Position numbers and translations under genes: made by a program. This document shows positions 26,090-35,437 of a DNA stretch of 64,000 bases, piece after piece (position 1 is the first letter of the stretch; each line of letters starts with the position of its first letter). The notes below the pieces were generated by a model that saw nothing but the letters and a program-made list of their open reading frames with translations, did not search any database and was not told the DNA's origin. Source of the DNA: Alphaproteobacteria bacterium (GTDB lineage Bacteria; Pseudomonadota; Alphaproteobacteria; Micavibrionales; Micavibrionaceae); assembly GCA_013215815.1 (NCBI GenBank), contig JABSQP010000005.1:62001-126000 (forward strand), read 5' to 3'.

Positions 26090-27181
26090 TTACTGGCTTT
26101 TCTGAGCCCTGTACTCACTTGGAGTTGTACCCACTAAGCCTTTGAAATATCTGTTAAAAGTGGTAACGGAGTTGAAGCCAGCCTCCTCCGAAATTGTTGC
26201 TAAATCTGCATCCGTTTCTACGAGTAAGTGCTTCGCGTCCTCAACTCTGTACGCATTTAACAACTGAGGCACGCTTTTCTGGAAATGATTATTAACAATT
26301 TTCGATAAAGACGACTCCGTAACACCTAATTCTCGAGCTAAATCAGAACGACCATAAGCTGGCTCTTGATATACCTTATCGATATCCAACAATGTTTCTA
26401 TCTTTAACGCACACTCAAGCTCATTATCGGTTAAGAAGTTATTAACGTCCGTTCCTTTTGGTCTAATTGAAACGGCCTGAGGATAGATACGAAAGAGACT
26501 CGTCGCAGCAAGATAAACAAAAGCGAAACCGAGCAAAGTACGTATAAAATTGGCATCCTGAAGGGCAATAACTTCATACGACACCAATACAAATATAGTG
26601 ATGAAAGAAACATTGAGAACGATAATTGACATGGATAGCCAAAATCGTTCCCTCCCCTTTTTTTGAGTAAGTAATGTTTCTAAAATGTCTTTTTTAAACC
26701 ATATAGTCAGAAGACTAATAGCCCCAATAATCACCCCAAGAACAAGAAGCGCATCGTCCATTTGTTGGCATTTGAAGATAACATTGCACTCTTCCGTATC
26801 TCCAACAAACAAAAACGCCGCTAAATACCCCAACGGGATAAAAAGCATAAGTAAGAAATACTCCCAATGAGGTGTTCTCGTTATTTGGGCCACTTGCAAC
26901 ACTAAAAGCACGCTCAAAGGAGCACATGAAAACCAGAAGAACCATTGTAAGTGCTTATATGAATCAACAAGAGGAGCCCAAGATGTTTCAGCCAAATCCA
27001 AAGAAAATGCCGTTCCAAGGAAGGTAAAGAACAAGATTGGTATTGTTCCTCTGGAGATGCGTCCAGATCTAAACAATAGATACACGAGAATGTACAAACA
27101 TTGAGCGACCCCTAATAAGGACAGTATCTCAACCAAAGAGAAGCTTAACCTTCCTGATACAAGCTGATCAATTAATGGCAT
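26090..27181 (-). CDS. Membrane-bound AraC-family transcription regulator
   Basis: A 363-residue protein. The N-terminal 240 residues contain about seven hydrophobic segments (for example VEILSLLGVAQCLYILVYLL, FWLSMSIIVLNVSFITIFVL). The C-terminal ~100 residues are an AraC helix-turn-helix pair: SDLARELGVTESSLSKIVNN, then LATISEEAGFNSVTTFNRYF and GTTPSEYR. It probably senses a membrane or periplasmic signal and acts on nearby promoters; the pilin gene is directly downstream. Its ATG overlaps the preceding gene by 10 bases. Confidence 0.8.
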   Translation of the reverse strand: MPLIDQLVSGRLSFSLVEILSLLGVAQCLYILVYLLFRSGRISRGTIPILFFTFLGTAFSLDLAETSWAPLVDSYKHLQWFFWFSCAPLSVLLVLQVAQITRTPHWEYFLLMLFIPLGYLAAFLFVGDTEECNVIFKCQQMDDALLVLGVIIGAISLLTIWFKKDILETLLTQKKGRERFWLSMSIIVLNVSFITIFVLVSYEVIALQDANFIRTLLGFAFVYLAATSLFRIYPQAVSIRPKGTDVNNFLTDNELECALKIETLLDIDKVYQEPAYGRSDLARELGVTESSLSKIVNNHFQKSVPQLLNAYRVEDAKHLLVETDADLATISEEAGFNSVTTFNRYFKGLVGTTPSEYRAQKSQ

Positions 27182-27891
27182 AACTCCGGCTTCTCTTTCT
27201 CTGCGTCATCCTCGAATATTGTATTACATATGTAATCTTTCATGAAAAATATTTCATTAGGATGAACTTCATCAACACTATCTTGTAGAATATTCATCAT
27301 AATAGCATATGCTTCTTCTTTATTTCCTTCAGACTGATGAATAAGCGCGGGCATTTGTTTAGCCCATATCCCAATATCAGGGTCTTCATTGCTTGCAAGA
27401 GCTTCAGCAAGTTCGAGGGCCTTTTCTTTATCCTTTACAATATGCCGGGCCAAAAAGACGCCATGCCCCAGCCAACGCCATTTTTCTCCATATGGCCTTT
27501 GACCTACGATTTTGAGGTAGTCTAAAATATGCTTAACTTTATCCCCCTCATCTATTGCGCCGTAATAATGGGCTGCTATTAAAGGCATAAAGTTAGAGCG
27601 TTCATCCAATTGATCCTGGATTGAAAACCATTTGGCTAGTGTTTCATAGTTATACTCTCTTAGATTAACCTGACGCCCTCCTACACTACCAATGTTTTGA
27701 AGCATCAAACCGTAAATACGATAAGCGAGTTGGGAATCCGATAACCCGCCCATTTTTGCTTTTGGCAGCGTCGGCGCAGGTGGAACGTTAGACCACGCTT
27801 TATGCTGTTGGCGAGCGCCCCCCCAAAACAAAACATTAAGAATTAGGAAAACACAAAACAACAAAAATGGTATGTGTTGCGGAATATTCAT
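27172..27891 (-). CDS. Membrane-anchored TPR-like protein
   Basis: A 239-residue protein with one N-terminal hydrophobic segment (about residues 8-24) and a mainly helical remainder resembling degenerate TPR repeats (DKEKALELAEALASNEDP, SEGNKEEAYAIMMNILQDS). The C-terminus has Cys near YICNTIF and at the end. It overlaps the ABC permease by one base and the AraC gene by 10, so the three are coupled. It contains TTACA-TA-TGTAA at about 27224-27235, just upstream of the AraC start. Confidence 0.55.
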   Translation of the reverse strand: MNIPQHIPFLLFCVFLILNVLFWGGARQQHKAWSNVPPAPTLPKAKMGGLSDSQLAYRIYGLMLQNIGSVGGRQVNLREYNYETLAKWFSIQDQLDERSNFMPLIAAHYYGAIDEGDKVKHILDYLKIVGQRPYGEKWRWLGHGVFLARHIVKDKEKALELAEALASNEDPDIGIWAKQMPALIHQSEGNKEEAYAIMMNILQDSVDEVHPNEIFFMKDYICNTIFEDDAEKEKPELCH

Positions 27892-28658
27892 TAAAATTGC
27901 TTACGCTTTAAATCAATCATGGCAGCAGAGAGAACCAAACAAGAAAAAACAACTGCCTGTAGTGCGACAAACCCGTAACCAATAGCTCCCTGCTCAACAC
28001 TATACAAAAGCCAGCCGCTTTGGCCCATTAGATCCAGGCGTGGAATAAACATGGAAACGACAAGCATAATTTTTTCTAGAAAATCAAATACGTCCCCATA
28101 GTGGTGCCTATCAATAATTCCCAATATTTGCCCTATCAAACGGGAAAGAATATAAAACGCCGCCGTTATCAGAACACTGGCGACAGCACTAGATAAAACC
28201 ATCGCAAAAAAGAACGCCACGTTTGCGATGATGACTAGCTCTGCAAAAAAACTAAAAACCCACAATATATAACCGCTATTAAAGCCGCTTTCTCGTCCCA
28301 TCACAAAAATACATATAGCTGTTAACACAGCAAAAACGAGTGCAATCAGAGCAAAAGCCATGACATGCGATAATAAATACTGAAAACGGGAAATTGGACG
28401 CGTTAAAAGATATTCGACATCCCTTGTCTCAAATGAACGGCGCACAAAGAACACAACAAATAGCAATATGCCAAACACGCTCGCCATGCGTAGACCAGAT
28501 GCAGCAAAAACCAAAGCGAATTGATCTTTTTCTGTGACTGCAGAAGAGCCCATAAATATGGACAAGCTAATACCAACAGCCAACAACAAAGCGAAGGAGA
28601 GGAACAGTTTGTCCCTAAACGCCGCTGTTATCACATAAGACGTAAGTTTAACCAGCAC
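27891..28658 (-). CDS. ABC-2 type transporter permease
   Basis: A 255-residue integral membrane protein with about six hydrophobic segments and the ABC-2 layout: TRPISRFQYLLSHVMAFALI between segments 2 and 3. The matching ATPase is probably the gene at 34700, separated by secretin, motor ATPase and other pilus genes. Comparable transporters beside type IV pilus genes are known from Myxococcus (pilGHI). It is 29 bases after the secretin stop and overlaps the next gene by one base. Confidence 0.75.
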   Translation of the reverse strand: MLVKLTSYVITAAFRDKLFLSFALLLAVGISLSIFMGSSAVTEKDQFALVFAASGLRMASVFGILLFVVFFVRRSFETRDVEYLLTRPISRFQYLLSHVMAFALIALVFAVLTAICIFVMGRESGFNSGYILWVFSFFAELVIIANVAFFFAMVLSSAVASVLITAAFYILSRLIGQILGIIDRHHYGDVFDFLEKIMLVVSMFIPRLDLMGQSGWLLYSVEQGAIGYGFVALQAVVFSCLVLSAAMIDLKRKQF

Positions 28659-28687
28659 GGCGTTCTACTCCAACATTATTGCTACAA

Positions 28688-30580
28688 TTAAAGTTTGAAA
28701 GGTCTACGATCTCTTGAGAATGTACGATACAAGTCCTTATCCGTTGGATGAATTGTATTGCCCTGCTCAACAATTGTGGCTTTCAAAAGAACGATTAGTT
28801 CAGTTTTTGAAATTGAGCTTCTAGAGTTCTTAAATAAGTTACCCAAAAGCGGCACTTCAGAAACAACTGGAACACCATTATCGTCACCAGTCACTCTATC
28901 TTGCATCAACCCACCCATTACAATAGTTTGACCATTATTTAACGTCACAATAGAATCAAACTCCTGAACATTTAAAACTGGGACTTCTGACCTCACCCCT
29001 GCGGCTGCCAAAGCAGGATTTGGGTCATCAACTGTGGTAATAACACTTGTAACAGTCGGACGGATCGCCATTGTAACGGTATCATTATCCAAATTTATTG
29101 ACGGCAACACATTAATAAGAACACCTTCAGGAACAGTCTGCGCATCTGTATCAAATGTTGTAATCGTACCACCACCTTCCAATATTTCTGTTTCCACCTC
29201 GATCTCAAAGAAAACAATGTTCGCAGCAACGTTCAGAACCGATGATTGATTATTCATAACTGTAAGGCGTGGACTAGACAGCGAAGATACAGTTCCAAAC
29301 TCGGACAGCGCGTCCACAAGCAACGTGAAATCATTGCCCGTAAATGATAAAGCCAGATTTGTCTGAGGGTTTGTTGATTGATCAATTACACCACGAACCA
29401 AACCACCAGTTCCTGTTACTTCTAGGTCAAAAAAGGCTTCGTTTTTACCAAAGAGATCGATTTGGCTCCAATCAACACCAGCAGAATATTCGTCAGATAG
29501 TGTTACCTCAAGAACCTTAGCTTCAATAAGAACCTGAGAAGCAACACGTTTCTTAATCTCATCCAGATACTCAGCAACTTTCACATGCACTCTGTCAGGT
29601 GCATAGACGGAAATAATACCGGCCTGTCGGTTAATAGAATAACGTGCATCAAAAGGTTGAGGACCTTGGGCTTCACTGGCCTCTTCCTCAGCGCCCTCTT
29701 CACCTTCTTCAACTTCACCAACCTCTAACGTAACATCAGGAGCTTGCACCTGTACTTCAGGTGCTCCGTCAACATCGCTTTGATCAAGTAAAACAGGTTC
29801 AATAGTTGTCGGTGTCGATGAGACTGATGATACCGTTGGTGTATCTTCTGTTGTAAGCGCATTCACATTTGTATCAGCCAAAAGAAGAATTTGCGTTAAG
29901 TTATCATCCAGCTCGTTCCAGAAATCAGATGTACTTGTATTCGTTGCTTCAAAACTAGATCCTGTATCCGACCCATCCCCTGAAACAACAGAAACATTGT
30001 TACTTATTGAACTACTATTCTCACGAACGATATTCAAATACTGCACTGAATAAATTTTGTGATACGGCGTATCAAGCTCAATACGCACAAAATCATCTTC
30101 CATCGTATAACGAAGCCCTGCGAGTTCAGAAAGGCGTTCTAGAACTTGATCCAAAGGCTTTTGACGTGCCGAAAATATAACCGAGCCCTCAATACGTGGA
30201 TCAACTTCTGCATCAAACTCCGCTTGTTCAGCCAATTGATACAAAGCATTTCTTAATGGAACGTTCTGGTTAATATTAATGGAGACCAAAGGCATCGCTT
30301 TGATATTTGAATCCGGCATCGCAACATAAGGCTGTAATGGAGGAATAGAATCTCTGTCCGCTGCTTCATTCTTATCTACCTCAGGTAAGCGAGGTGCCAT
30401 TGCATCGCGATAATCCTGAAATTCCATGCCTTTTTCACGGTCCATTTTCAACTGGTTTTTTGCCAAATCGCAAGCCGATAAAGACAAGCTTCCTGCAAGT
30501 AAGCAACCTATGATGAGATGGTATTTTGAAGGTTTCGACTGAAACAATGAGAAACAAGACATGCGATAATGATCTTTCAT
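28688..30580 (-). CDS. mshL: MshL-type pilus secretin
   Basis: Outer-membrane secretin through which the pilus passes. The N-terminus has a lipoprotein signal ending SLSLSAC (Cys 37), then a STN-type segment (VPLRNALYQLAEQAEFDAEV), a Ser/Thr/acidic linker of about 100 residues, an N-domain (GIISVYAPDRVHVKVAEYLD), and the secretin barrel with VLIEAKVLEVTLSDEYSAGV, the SSPRLTVMNNQ region, and the C-terminal TIVMGGLMQDRVTGDDNGVP with LGNLFK. At 630 residues it is somewhat longer than Vibrio MshL, mainly due to the linker. Confidence 0.82.
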   Translation of the reverse strand: MKDHYRMSCFSLFQSKPSKYHLIIGCLLAGSLSLSACDLAKNQLKMDREKGMEFQDYRDAMAPRLPEVDKNEAADRDSIPPLQPYVAMPDSNIKAMPLVSININQNVPLRNALYQLAEQAEFDAEVDPRIEGSVIFSARQKPLDQVLERLSELAGLRYTMEDDFVRIELDTPYHKIYSVQYLNIVRENSSSISNNVSVVSGDGSDTGSSFEATNTSTSDFWNELDDNLTQILLLADTNVNALTTEDTPTVSSVSSTPTTIEPVLLDQSDVDGAPEVQVQAPDVTLEVGEVEEGEEGAEEEASEAQGPQPFDARYSINRQAGIISVYAPDRVHVKVAEYLDEIKKRVASQVLIEAKVLEVTLSDEYSAGVDWSQIDLFGKNEAFFDLEVTGTGGLVRGVIDQSTNPQTNLALSFTGNDFTLLVDALSEFGTVSSLSSPRLTVMNNQSSVLNVAANIVFFEIEVETEILEGGGTITTFDTDAQTVPEGVLINVLPSINLDNDTVTMAIRPTVTSVITTVDDPNPALAAAGVRSEVPVLNVQEFDSIVTLNNGQTIVMGGLMQDRVTGDDNGVPVVSEVPLLGNLFKNSRSSISKTELIVLLKATIVEQGNTIHPTDKDLYRTFSRDRRPFKL

Positions 30581-30671
30581 AACCGTTACAATGAAAAGTA
30601 GAGTGAATCACTTAAGAATCACAATAATAAAAGTAACGAATTAACGCAAAAAAGACTAGAGTTTCTGAGAC

Positions 30672-31799
30672 TTAATCTGAAACTGATAACAAGGAAGTAT
30701 CCATATTACGCAAACTTCCATCTTCTTGACCCATTTTAAGCTGTTGAATCTTAACTTTAATGTCACTGGCTTTATCGGATTGATTTACAACAGTTTCTTC
30801 AGTAATCAGTCCCTGCTTGAACAATGATAAGAGTGATTGATCGAAAGTTTGCATGCCCATTGTTGTGTTTTGCTCCATAACTTCCGTCACTTTTTCATAT
30901 TTACCTTCGACGATAAGTTCGCGTATCAAGGCCTGATTAATCATAACTTCGAGTGCAGGAACAAGGCCGCCTTCAATATTTGGCAGCAGCCTCTGTGAAA
31001 CAATCGCTTTTAAATTCATCGATAAGTTAAGGCGCACTTGCTGTTGTTGCTCTTCGGGAAAGAAGTTCACAATACGTTCAATGGCCTGATACGCATTGTT
31101 TGTATGCAATGTCGCTAAACAGAGGTGACCTGTTTCAGCAATCATCAAAGCTTGCTCCATCACCTCACGATCCCTGATCTCACCAATTAAAATAACGTCA
31201 GGGCGCTGACGAAGAGAGTTCTTCAAAGCGGTCGTATAACTTTCAGTATCAACACCAATTTCTCTTTGCGTCACAACGCTTTGAATATGTTCATGATAAT
31301 ATTCAATCGGATCTTCGATTGTCAGGATGTGCCCTGTCTTTCTCTGGTTACGATAGTTCACCATCGATGCCAAAGTTGTCGACTTACCAGATCCTGTCAT
31401 ACCTGTTAATAAAATAAGACCGCGCTTTTCTAATACTAGCGTTTCCAAAACTGGAGGAAGCTTTAACTCACGAATAGCTGGTATTTTGGATACAATTCGG
31501 CGAATTACAAGACCAGGACACTGGCGCTGCTTCAGAATATTAATCCTGTAACGACCATGCTGGCCCATATCTAAAGAAGTATTCAACTCCCAGTTTAGCT
31601 CAAAATCCCTACGCTGCTTAGCTGTCAAAATACTTTGAATGATTTCATATATCTCTTCAGCCTCAAGAGGCTCAATACCGATATCTTGAAGCTCATCATC
31701 AACACGTACAACTGGAGTATGCCCCACAGTTAAATACAAGTCACTCGCATTTAACTCGTTCATCTTCGTCAGGTAAGTGAATGCTATAGGTGCGTTCAT
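30672..31799 (-). CDS. pilU: PilU-like retraction ATPase
   Basis: A 375-residue hexameric motor ATPase of the PilT/PilU group. Walker A is GMTGSGKSTT near residue 138, the Asp box ILTIEDPIEYYHEHIQSVVT follows, Walker B is DVILIGEIRDREVMEQA, and the His box is ETGHLCLATLHTNNAYQ. The HIQSVVTQREIG segment is characteristic of PilU rather than PilT. Its start overlaps the pilT stop by one base, so the pair is coupled, as in other type IVa systems. Confidence 0.85.
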   Translation of the reverse strand: MNAPIAFTYLTKMNELNASDLYLTVGHTPVVRVDDELQDIGIEPLEAEEIYEIIQSILTAKQRRDFELNWELNTSLDMGQHGRYRINILKQRQCPGLVIRRIVSKIPAIRELKLPPVLETLVLEKRGLILLTGMTGSGKSTTLASMVNYRNQRKTGHILTIEDPIEYYHEHIQSVVTQREIGVDTESYTTALKNSLRQRPDVILIGEIRDREVMEQALMIAETGHLCLATLHTNNAYQAIERIVNFFPEEQQQQVRLNLSMNLKAIVSQRLLPNIEGGLVPALEVMINQALIRELIVEGKYEKVTEVMEQNTTMGMQTFDQSLLSLFKQGLITEETVVNQSDKASDIKVKIQQLKMGQEDGSLRNMDTSLLSVSD

Positions 31800-32956
31800 T
31801 AGAAAGAATACCCTTCATCATCATCGTCTGCCTGCGCTGCAGCTGGCGCTGCCTTTTTAACAGGCTCACTCAAAGATTTTGCAGGCGCTGCAGATTCATT
31901 TGCTGGAGCAGAACCAGCAAGCCCTTCATCATCAGCCTTAGCAACAGCATGACGTGCTGTTTCTTCAGTAATCAAACCTTGTTGCAGAAGATTATTAATA
32001 GCCTCTTCCATCGTGATCATTCCATAGCGAGATCCTGTTTGCATCATTGAATACATTTGCGGAATTTGATTTTCACGAATAAGGTTTTTAACAGCGTTCG
32101 TTCCAATAAGAATTTCAAAAGCACCAACACGTCCACCGCCATCACGTTTTAGAAGTTGTTGGGCAATAACCCCTTCTAACGACCCAGCCAACATTGATCT
32201 CGCCATTTCCTTATCTCCGGCAGGGAACACATCAATAATACGGTCAACTGTTTTAGCTGCAGAATTCGCGTGCAACGTACCAAAAACCAAGTGACCCGTT
32301 TCAGCAGCAGTAAGGGCAAGAGAGATCGTTTGATAATCACGCATCTCACCAACCAGAATAACGTCGGGATCTTCACGAAGAGCACTTTTTAGAGCAGCTG
32401 CAAAAGAATGAGTATCCTCACCAAGCTCCCTATGGTTAATCAAGCTTCGATCAGAATGGTGAAAAAATTCCACAGGATCTTCGATCGTCAAAATATGTTT
32501 ATTATGGTTTTTATTGATATGGTTAATCATCGCCGCCAACGTTGTCGACTTACCACTACCTGTCGCACCAGTAACAAGCACAATACCTTTATGAAGCTCT
32601 GCAAGTTTGCGCATAGCCGGCGGAAGTTGTAACTCCTCCATAGTTGGAATTTCAGATGGAATAATACGAAAAACGGCCGCGGCCCCTTTTCTTGTATTAA
32701 AGGCATTCACACGAAAACGCGCCTTATCACCAAAAGAAATAGCCAAATCAGCTTCTAAATCTCTTTCATAATCAGCCCTTTGCTCTTCCGTCATAACCGA
32801 ATAAAGCATTGAACGAATAGATTCACTTGTTAATGGGTCTGCCTTAACACGTTTTAGTTGGCCACCTGCTCTAATAATAGGCGGGCTTTCCGAACTCAAA
32901 TGAAGGTCAGAAGCATCATTTTGTAATGTAAAAGCAAGAAGCTGTGTTAGATCCAC
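31799..32956 (-). CDS. pilT: PilT-type pilus retraction ATPase
   Basis: Motor that depolymerises the pilus. At 385 residues it has the N-terminal PAS-like start (NDASDLHLSSESPPIIRAGG), Walker A GATGSGKSTTLAA near residue 137, ILTIEDPVEFFHHS, Walker B DVILVGEMRDYQTIS, ETGHLVFGTLHANSAAKT, and a C-terminal AVKNLIRENQI resembling the conserved AIRNLIRE retraction motif. The final 40 residues are an Ala/Pro/acidic extension not usual in PilT. Head of the pilT-pilU pair; a 190-base gap without features precedes it. Confidence 0.88.
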   Translation of the reverse strand: MDLTQLLAFTLQNDASDLHLSSESPPIIRAGGQLKRVKADPLTSESIRSMLYSVMTEEQRADYERDLEADLAISFGDKARFRVNAFNTRKGAAAVFRIIPSEIPTMEELQLPPAMRKLAELHKGIVLVTGATGSGKSTTLAAMINHINKNHNKHILTIEDPVEFFHHSDRSLINHRELGEDTHSFAAALKSALREDPDVILVGEMRDYQTISLALTAAETGHLVFGTLHANSAAKTVDRIIDVFPAGDKEMARSMLAGSLEGVIAQQLLKRDGGGRVGAFEILIGTNAVKNLIRENQIPQMYSMMQTGSRYGMITMEEAINNLLQQGLITEETARHAVAKADDEGLAGSAPANESAAPAKSLSEPVKKAAPAAAQADDDDEGYSF

Positions 32957-33147
32957 GATTTGTCCCCTAAATCATTAGAATAAATAAAGAAATACTCGCC
33001 ACTTCTATTTGTACCTGAAAAAAGCAAACGAAAAGTAAACAAATTCATTATAGTTTGGGCGAATTGCGTGTTTTGGTCAACCTATAGCTTTAGAACATAG
33101 CCACTGTGAAATTATTATTCAAAAACAAAGAGATAGAAGCAAAACCA

Positions 33148-33606
33148 TTACACAAAAATATGGCAAATCCCCCCTATTGTAAGGAATAACGAAGCAATAA
33201 TTACCATCCTCAGCGAAAACCTTTGAAAAAGCGCTAGCAAAAGTACAAAAGCAAGTAAAAACGGGACACTAAAAGCGTATATAAACGACTGGACAGTGAA
33301 CCCAACAGCCGAATAGAGCCCTAAAGTAAGTATCAAAAGAGCGTTTTCGATAAAAAAGTAACGTGAAGGTATTTTCTCCTGACAGTATCGGCAGGCACCT
33401 TTTTGAAAAACAAATGAAAAAATAGGAATGAGATCTCTGGAAGACAACGGATGCTTGCATGATGGACAAAAAGAACGGTGCTTGTTTTCTTTCCTACTAA
33501 CAGTCCACCAACTCTCATTTATAGATTCCCTGTAATATACTGCCGTCGCAAAACTTCCCAGAACTAAACCGAGAAAACCAAAAACGAGTATTTCAAAAAA
33601 AATCAC
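33148..33606 (-). CDS. Prepilin peptidase-like protein lacking the protease domain
   Basis: A 152-residue membrane protein matching only the N-terminal part of prepilin peptidases. It has GLVLGSF near residue 13, then two Cys pairs, CPSC (47 and 50) and CRYC (72 and 75), flanking SRDLIPIFSF, and RYFFIEN. The A24 peptidase half with its two catalytic Asp is absent: after residue 58 there is no Asp at all, although three hydrophobic segments follow. It cannot cleave prepilins by the known mechanism. It starts nine bases after the TPR gene. It may be a methylase-only or accessory form, or a decayed gene; a complete enzyme would have to be encoded elsewhere. Confidence 0.7.
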   Translation of the reverse strand: MIFFEILVFGFLGLVLGSFATAVYYRESINESWWTVSRKENKHRSFCPSCKHPLSSRDLIPIFSFVFQKGACRYCQEKIPSRYFFIENALLILTLGLYSAVGFTVQSFIYAFSVPFLLAFVLLLALFQRFSLRMVIIASLFLTIGGICHIFV

Positions 33607-33615
33607 AGTGGCGTT

Positions 33616-34644
33616 TTAAAGGCGACGAAGCTTTGATAGACGATCGTAAATGCTATCTCTTGGAACAGTCCTAGAACCGCCATACGTGGCATCAACCTCA
33701 AGAGCTCTTTCGTAATAGCTTATTGCCTGCTTTTGTGAGCCCGATCTATCGGCGATTACCGCCATATTATAAAAATGATTTGCATTATTTGGCTCTAAGC
33801 TAGCAGCCATACCAAGATAGTGAACAGCATCATCGCTGTTACCTAGTTCCGCGCTTACCAAACCAATTTGAGCAGCCAATCCTGCATTATTCGGGTTATC
33901 TTCCCATAGATCAACCAAACGTCGATATGCGATAGAAGGATACTCGCGTTTTAAGAGTCCCAACATATTAATATGTGCATTCACGTTGTTAGGATCAATT
34001 TCCAAAAGCTCTTCATATGTCGCAATAGCAGACTGTGTGAAACCGCTATTTTGTTGAGAGACAGCCAACCCCATTAAGACGTGACGATCTTTATTATTTT
34101 TTTGATACAGCCCTTCAAACAACTGTAAAGCTGATGAGTAGCGCCCTAAACTCAGAGCTCTATTTGCCGCAACAAGAGTCGCTTTATGCGTATCAGCTTT
34201 AGCGTCTTTTTCTACGACAATGTATCTTGAACCCGGTTCATAAAGAGGGTTAACGCGGCGTGGAATATTACTATCTCTTAAACTTGTATCTTTTGTAATT
34301 GAATCAAAATACAAGTCGTCTCCTGCAGTAGACATGCCTTCCGAACTATCACTTAACATCTCCGCCGGTGTCGGTTCAGTTTCTACAGGAGCGGAAAGCT
34401 CTGTATCAGGTTGAGCTGGCGCAAACTCTACTTCTGGAACAACATCTGTCTGTTGTGCTTGCGGCATGGGCAACATGTCCGCATCAGAAAGAAAGTCATC
34501 ATTTACAACTTCGACAACATCGTTAATAGCCAAACCCAAGCCATCATCATCTTGTGCATACGCCAAAGAAGATGTCCCTAAGAATAATAATGCTGCAGAT
34601 AATGTAATAATAGATGATTTCATGATCTTACTTTTCGATTCCAT
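33616..34644 (-). CDS. Exported TPR-repeat protein of the pilus locus
   Basis: A 342-residue protein with a signal peptide (best start may be the internal ATG at 34623, giving MKSSIITLSAALLFLG) cleaved near AYAQ, an acidic disordered stretch of about 90 residues, and at least four TPR units from about residue 155 (ANRALSLGRYSSALQLFEGL, YEELLEIDPNNVNAHINMLG, AASLEPNNANHFYNMAVIAD, AISYYERALEVDATYGG). Its place resembles that of the TPR protein MshN in Vibrio MSHA clusters. Probably a periplasmic assembly factor. Confidence 0.7.
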   Translation of the reverse strand: MESKSKIMKSSIITLSAALLFLGTSSLAYAQDDDGLGLAINDVVEVVNDDFLSDADMLPMPQAQQTDVVPEVEFAPAQPDTELSAPVETEPTPAEMLSDSSEGMSTAGDDLYFDSITKDTSLRDSNIPRRVNPLYEPGSRYIVVEKDAKADTHKATLVAANRALSLGRYSSALQLFEGLYQKNNKDRHVLMGLAVSQQNSGFTQSAIATYEELLEIDPNNVNAHINMLGLLKREYPSIAYRRLVDLWEDNPNNAGLAAQIGLVSAELGNSDDAVHYLGMAASLEPNNANHFYNMAVIADRSGSQKQAISYYERALEVDATYGGSRTVPRDSIYDRLSKLRRL

Positions 34645-34699
34645 TTTGTCATAGTATAAACTGAATATTCAGAATACAAAACGCCTTTTATTTAATTCC

Positions 34700-35434
34700 T
34701 TATGCCGCCTGCAAATCGGGTGATATTAAATTCAGGAACGACTCTTCTAATGTCTTTCCGCCACCTTTTTCATCCATTTCTTTCGGCGTACCAATAAATG
34801 CAATACGCCCCGAATCTAACACAGCCACTCGGTCACAAAGCTCTGCCATATCACTTAAGATATGAGAACTCATAAACACAGAACGACCATCTGCTTTTGC
34901 TTGTGTAATAAGAGATTTTACTTCAAATCGCGCCTGAGGATCCAAACCGCTCATCGGTTCATCCAGAATTAAAAGCGGGCATTCCGTCATGATTGTAGCC
35001 AACAAACCCAGCTTTTGCCTCATCCCTTTAGAATAAGTTTGAACTTTCTTTTTTAAAAACTCCGGATTAAGAGAAACTTTCCCCGCAGCTTCTTCCACAG
35101 CTTCATAGGGAGCCTCCCTACCATACAAACTCAAACTGAATTTCACAAATTCATAACCGGATAAAAACCAAGGCGGATCAAACCGCTCGGGCAAATAAGA
35201 GATTCTAGATTTATCAATTTTTTGATCGCCGTTTGCCGTAAAGACACCACCAGAAAACGGTTCGCGTAAACCTAATATAGTTTTAATCATTGTAGTCTTG
35301 CCGATCCCATTCAGACCAATAAGACCGAAAATTTCATTTTCATGAACATCAAAGCTTAAATCAGAGAAAACTGTCTTGGAGCCATACCCCGCACTAAGTT
35401 CCCTGATTGATAAAAAAGTTTTTGTTTTTGACAT
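34700..35434 (-). CDS. ABC transporter ATP-binding protein
   Basis: A 244-residue ATPase: Walker A GLNGIGKTTMIK near residue 39, a signature region TYSKGMRQKLGLLATI, Walker B CPLLILDEPMSGLDPQ and the switch SSHILSDMAELCD. This is the subgroup that pairs with ABC-2 permeases, and the only permease in the locus is at 27891. It lies between the MshK-like gene (four-base gap) and the TPR gene, so it is part of the pilus transcription unit. Confidence 0.88.
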   Translation of the reverse strand: MSKTKTFLSIRELSAGYGSKTVFSDLSFDVHENEIFGLIGLNGIGKTTMIKTILGLREPFSGGVFTANGDQKIDKSRISYLPERFDPPWFLSGYEFVKFSLSLYGREAPYEAVEEAAGKVSLNPEFLKKKVQTYSKGMRQKLGLLATIMTECPLLILDEPMSGLDPQARFEVKSLITQAKADGRSVFMSSHILSDMAELCDRVAVLDSGRIAFIGTPKEMDEKGGGKTLEESFLNLISPDLQAA

Positions 35435-35437
35435 TGA

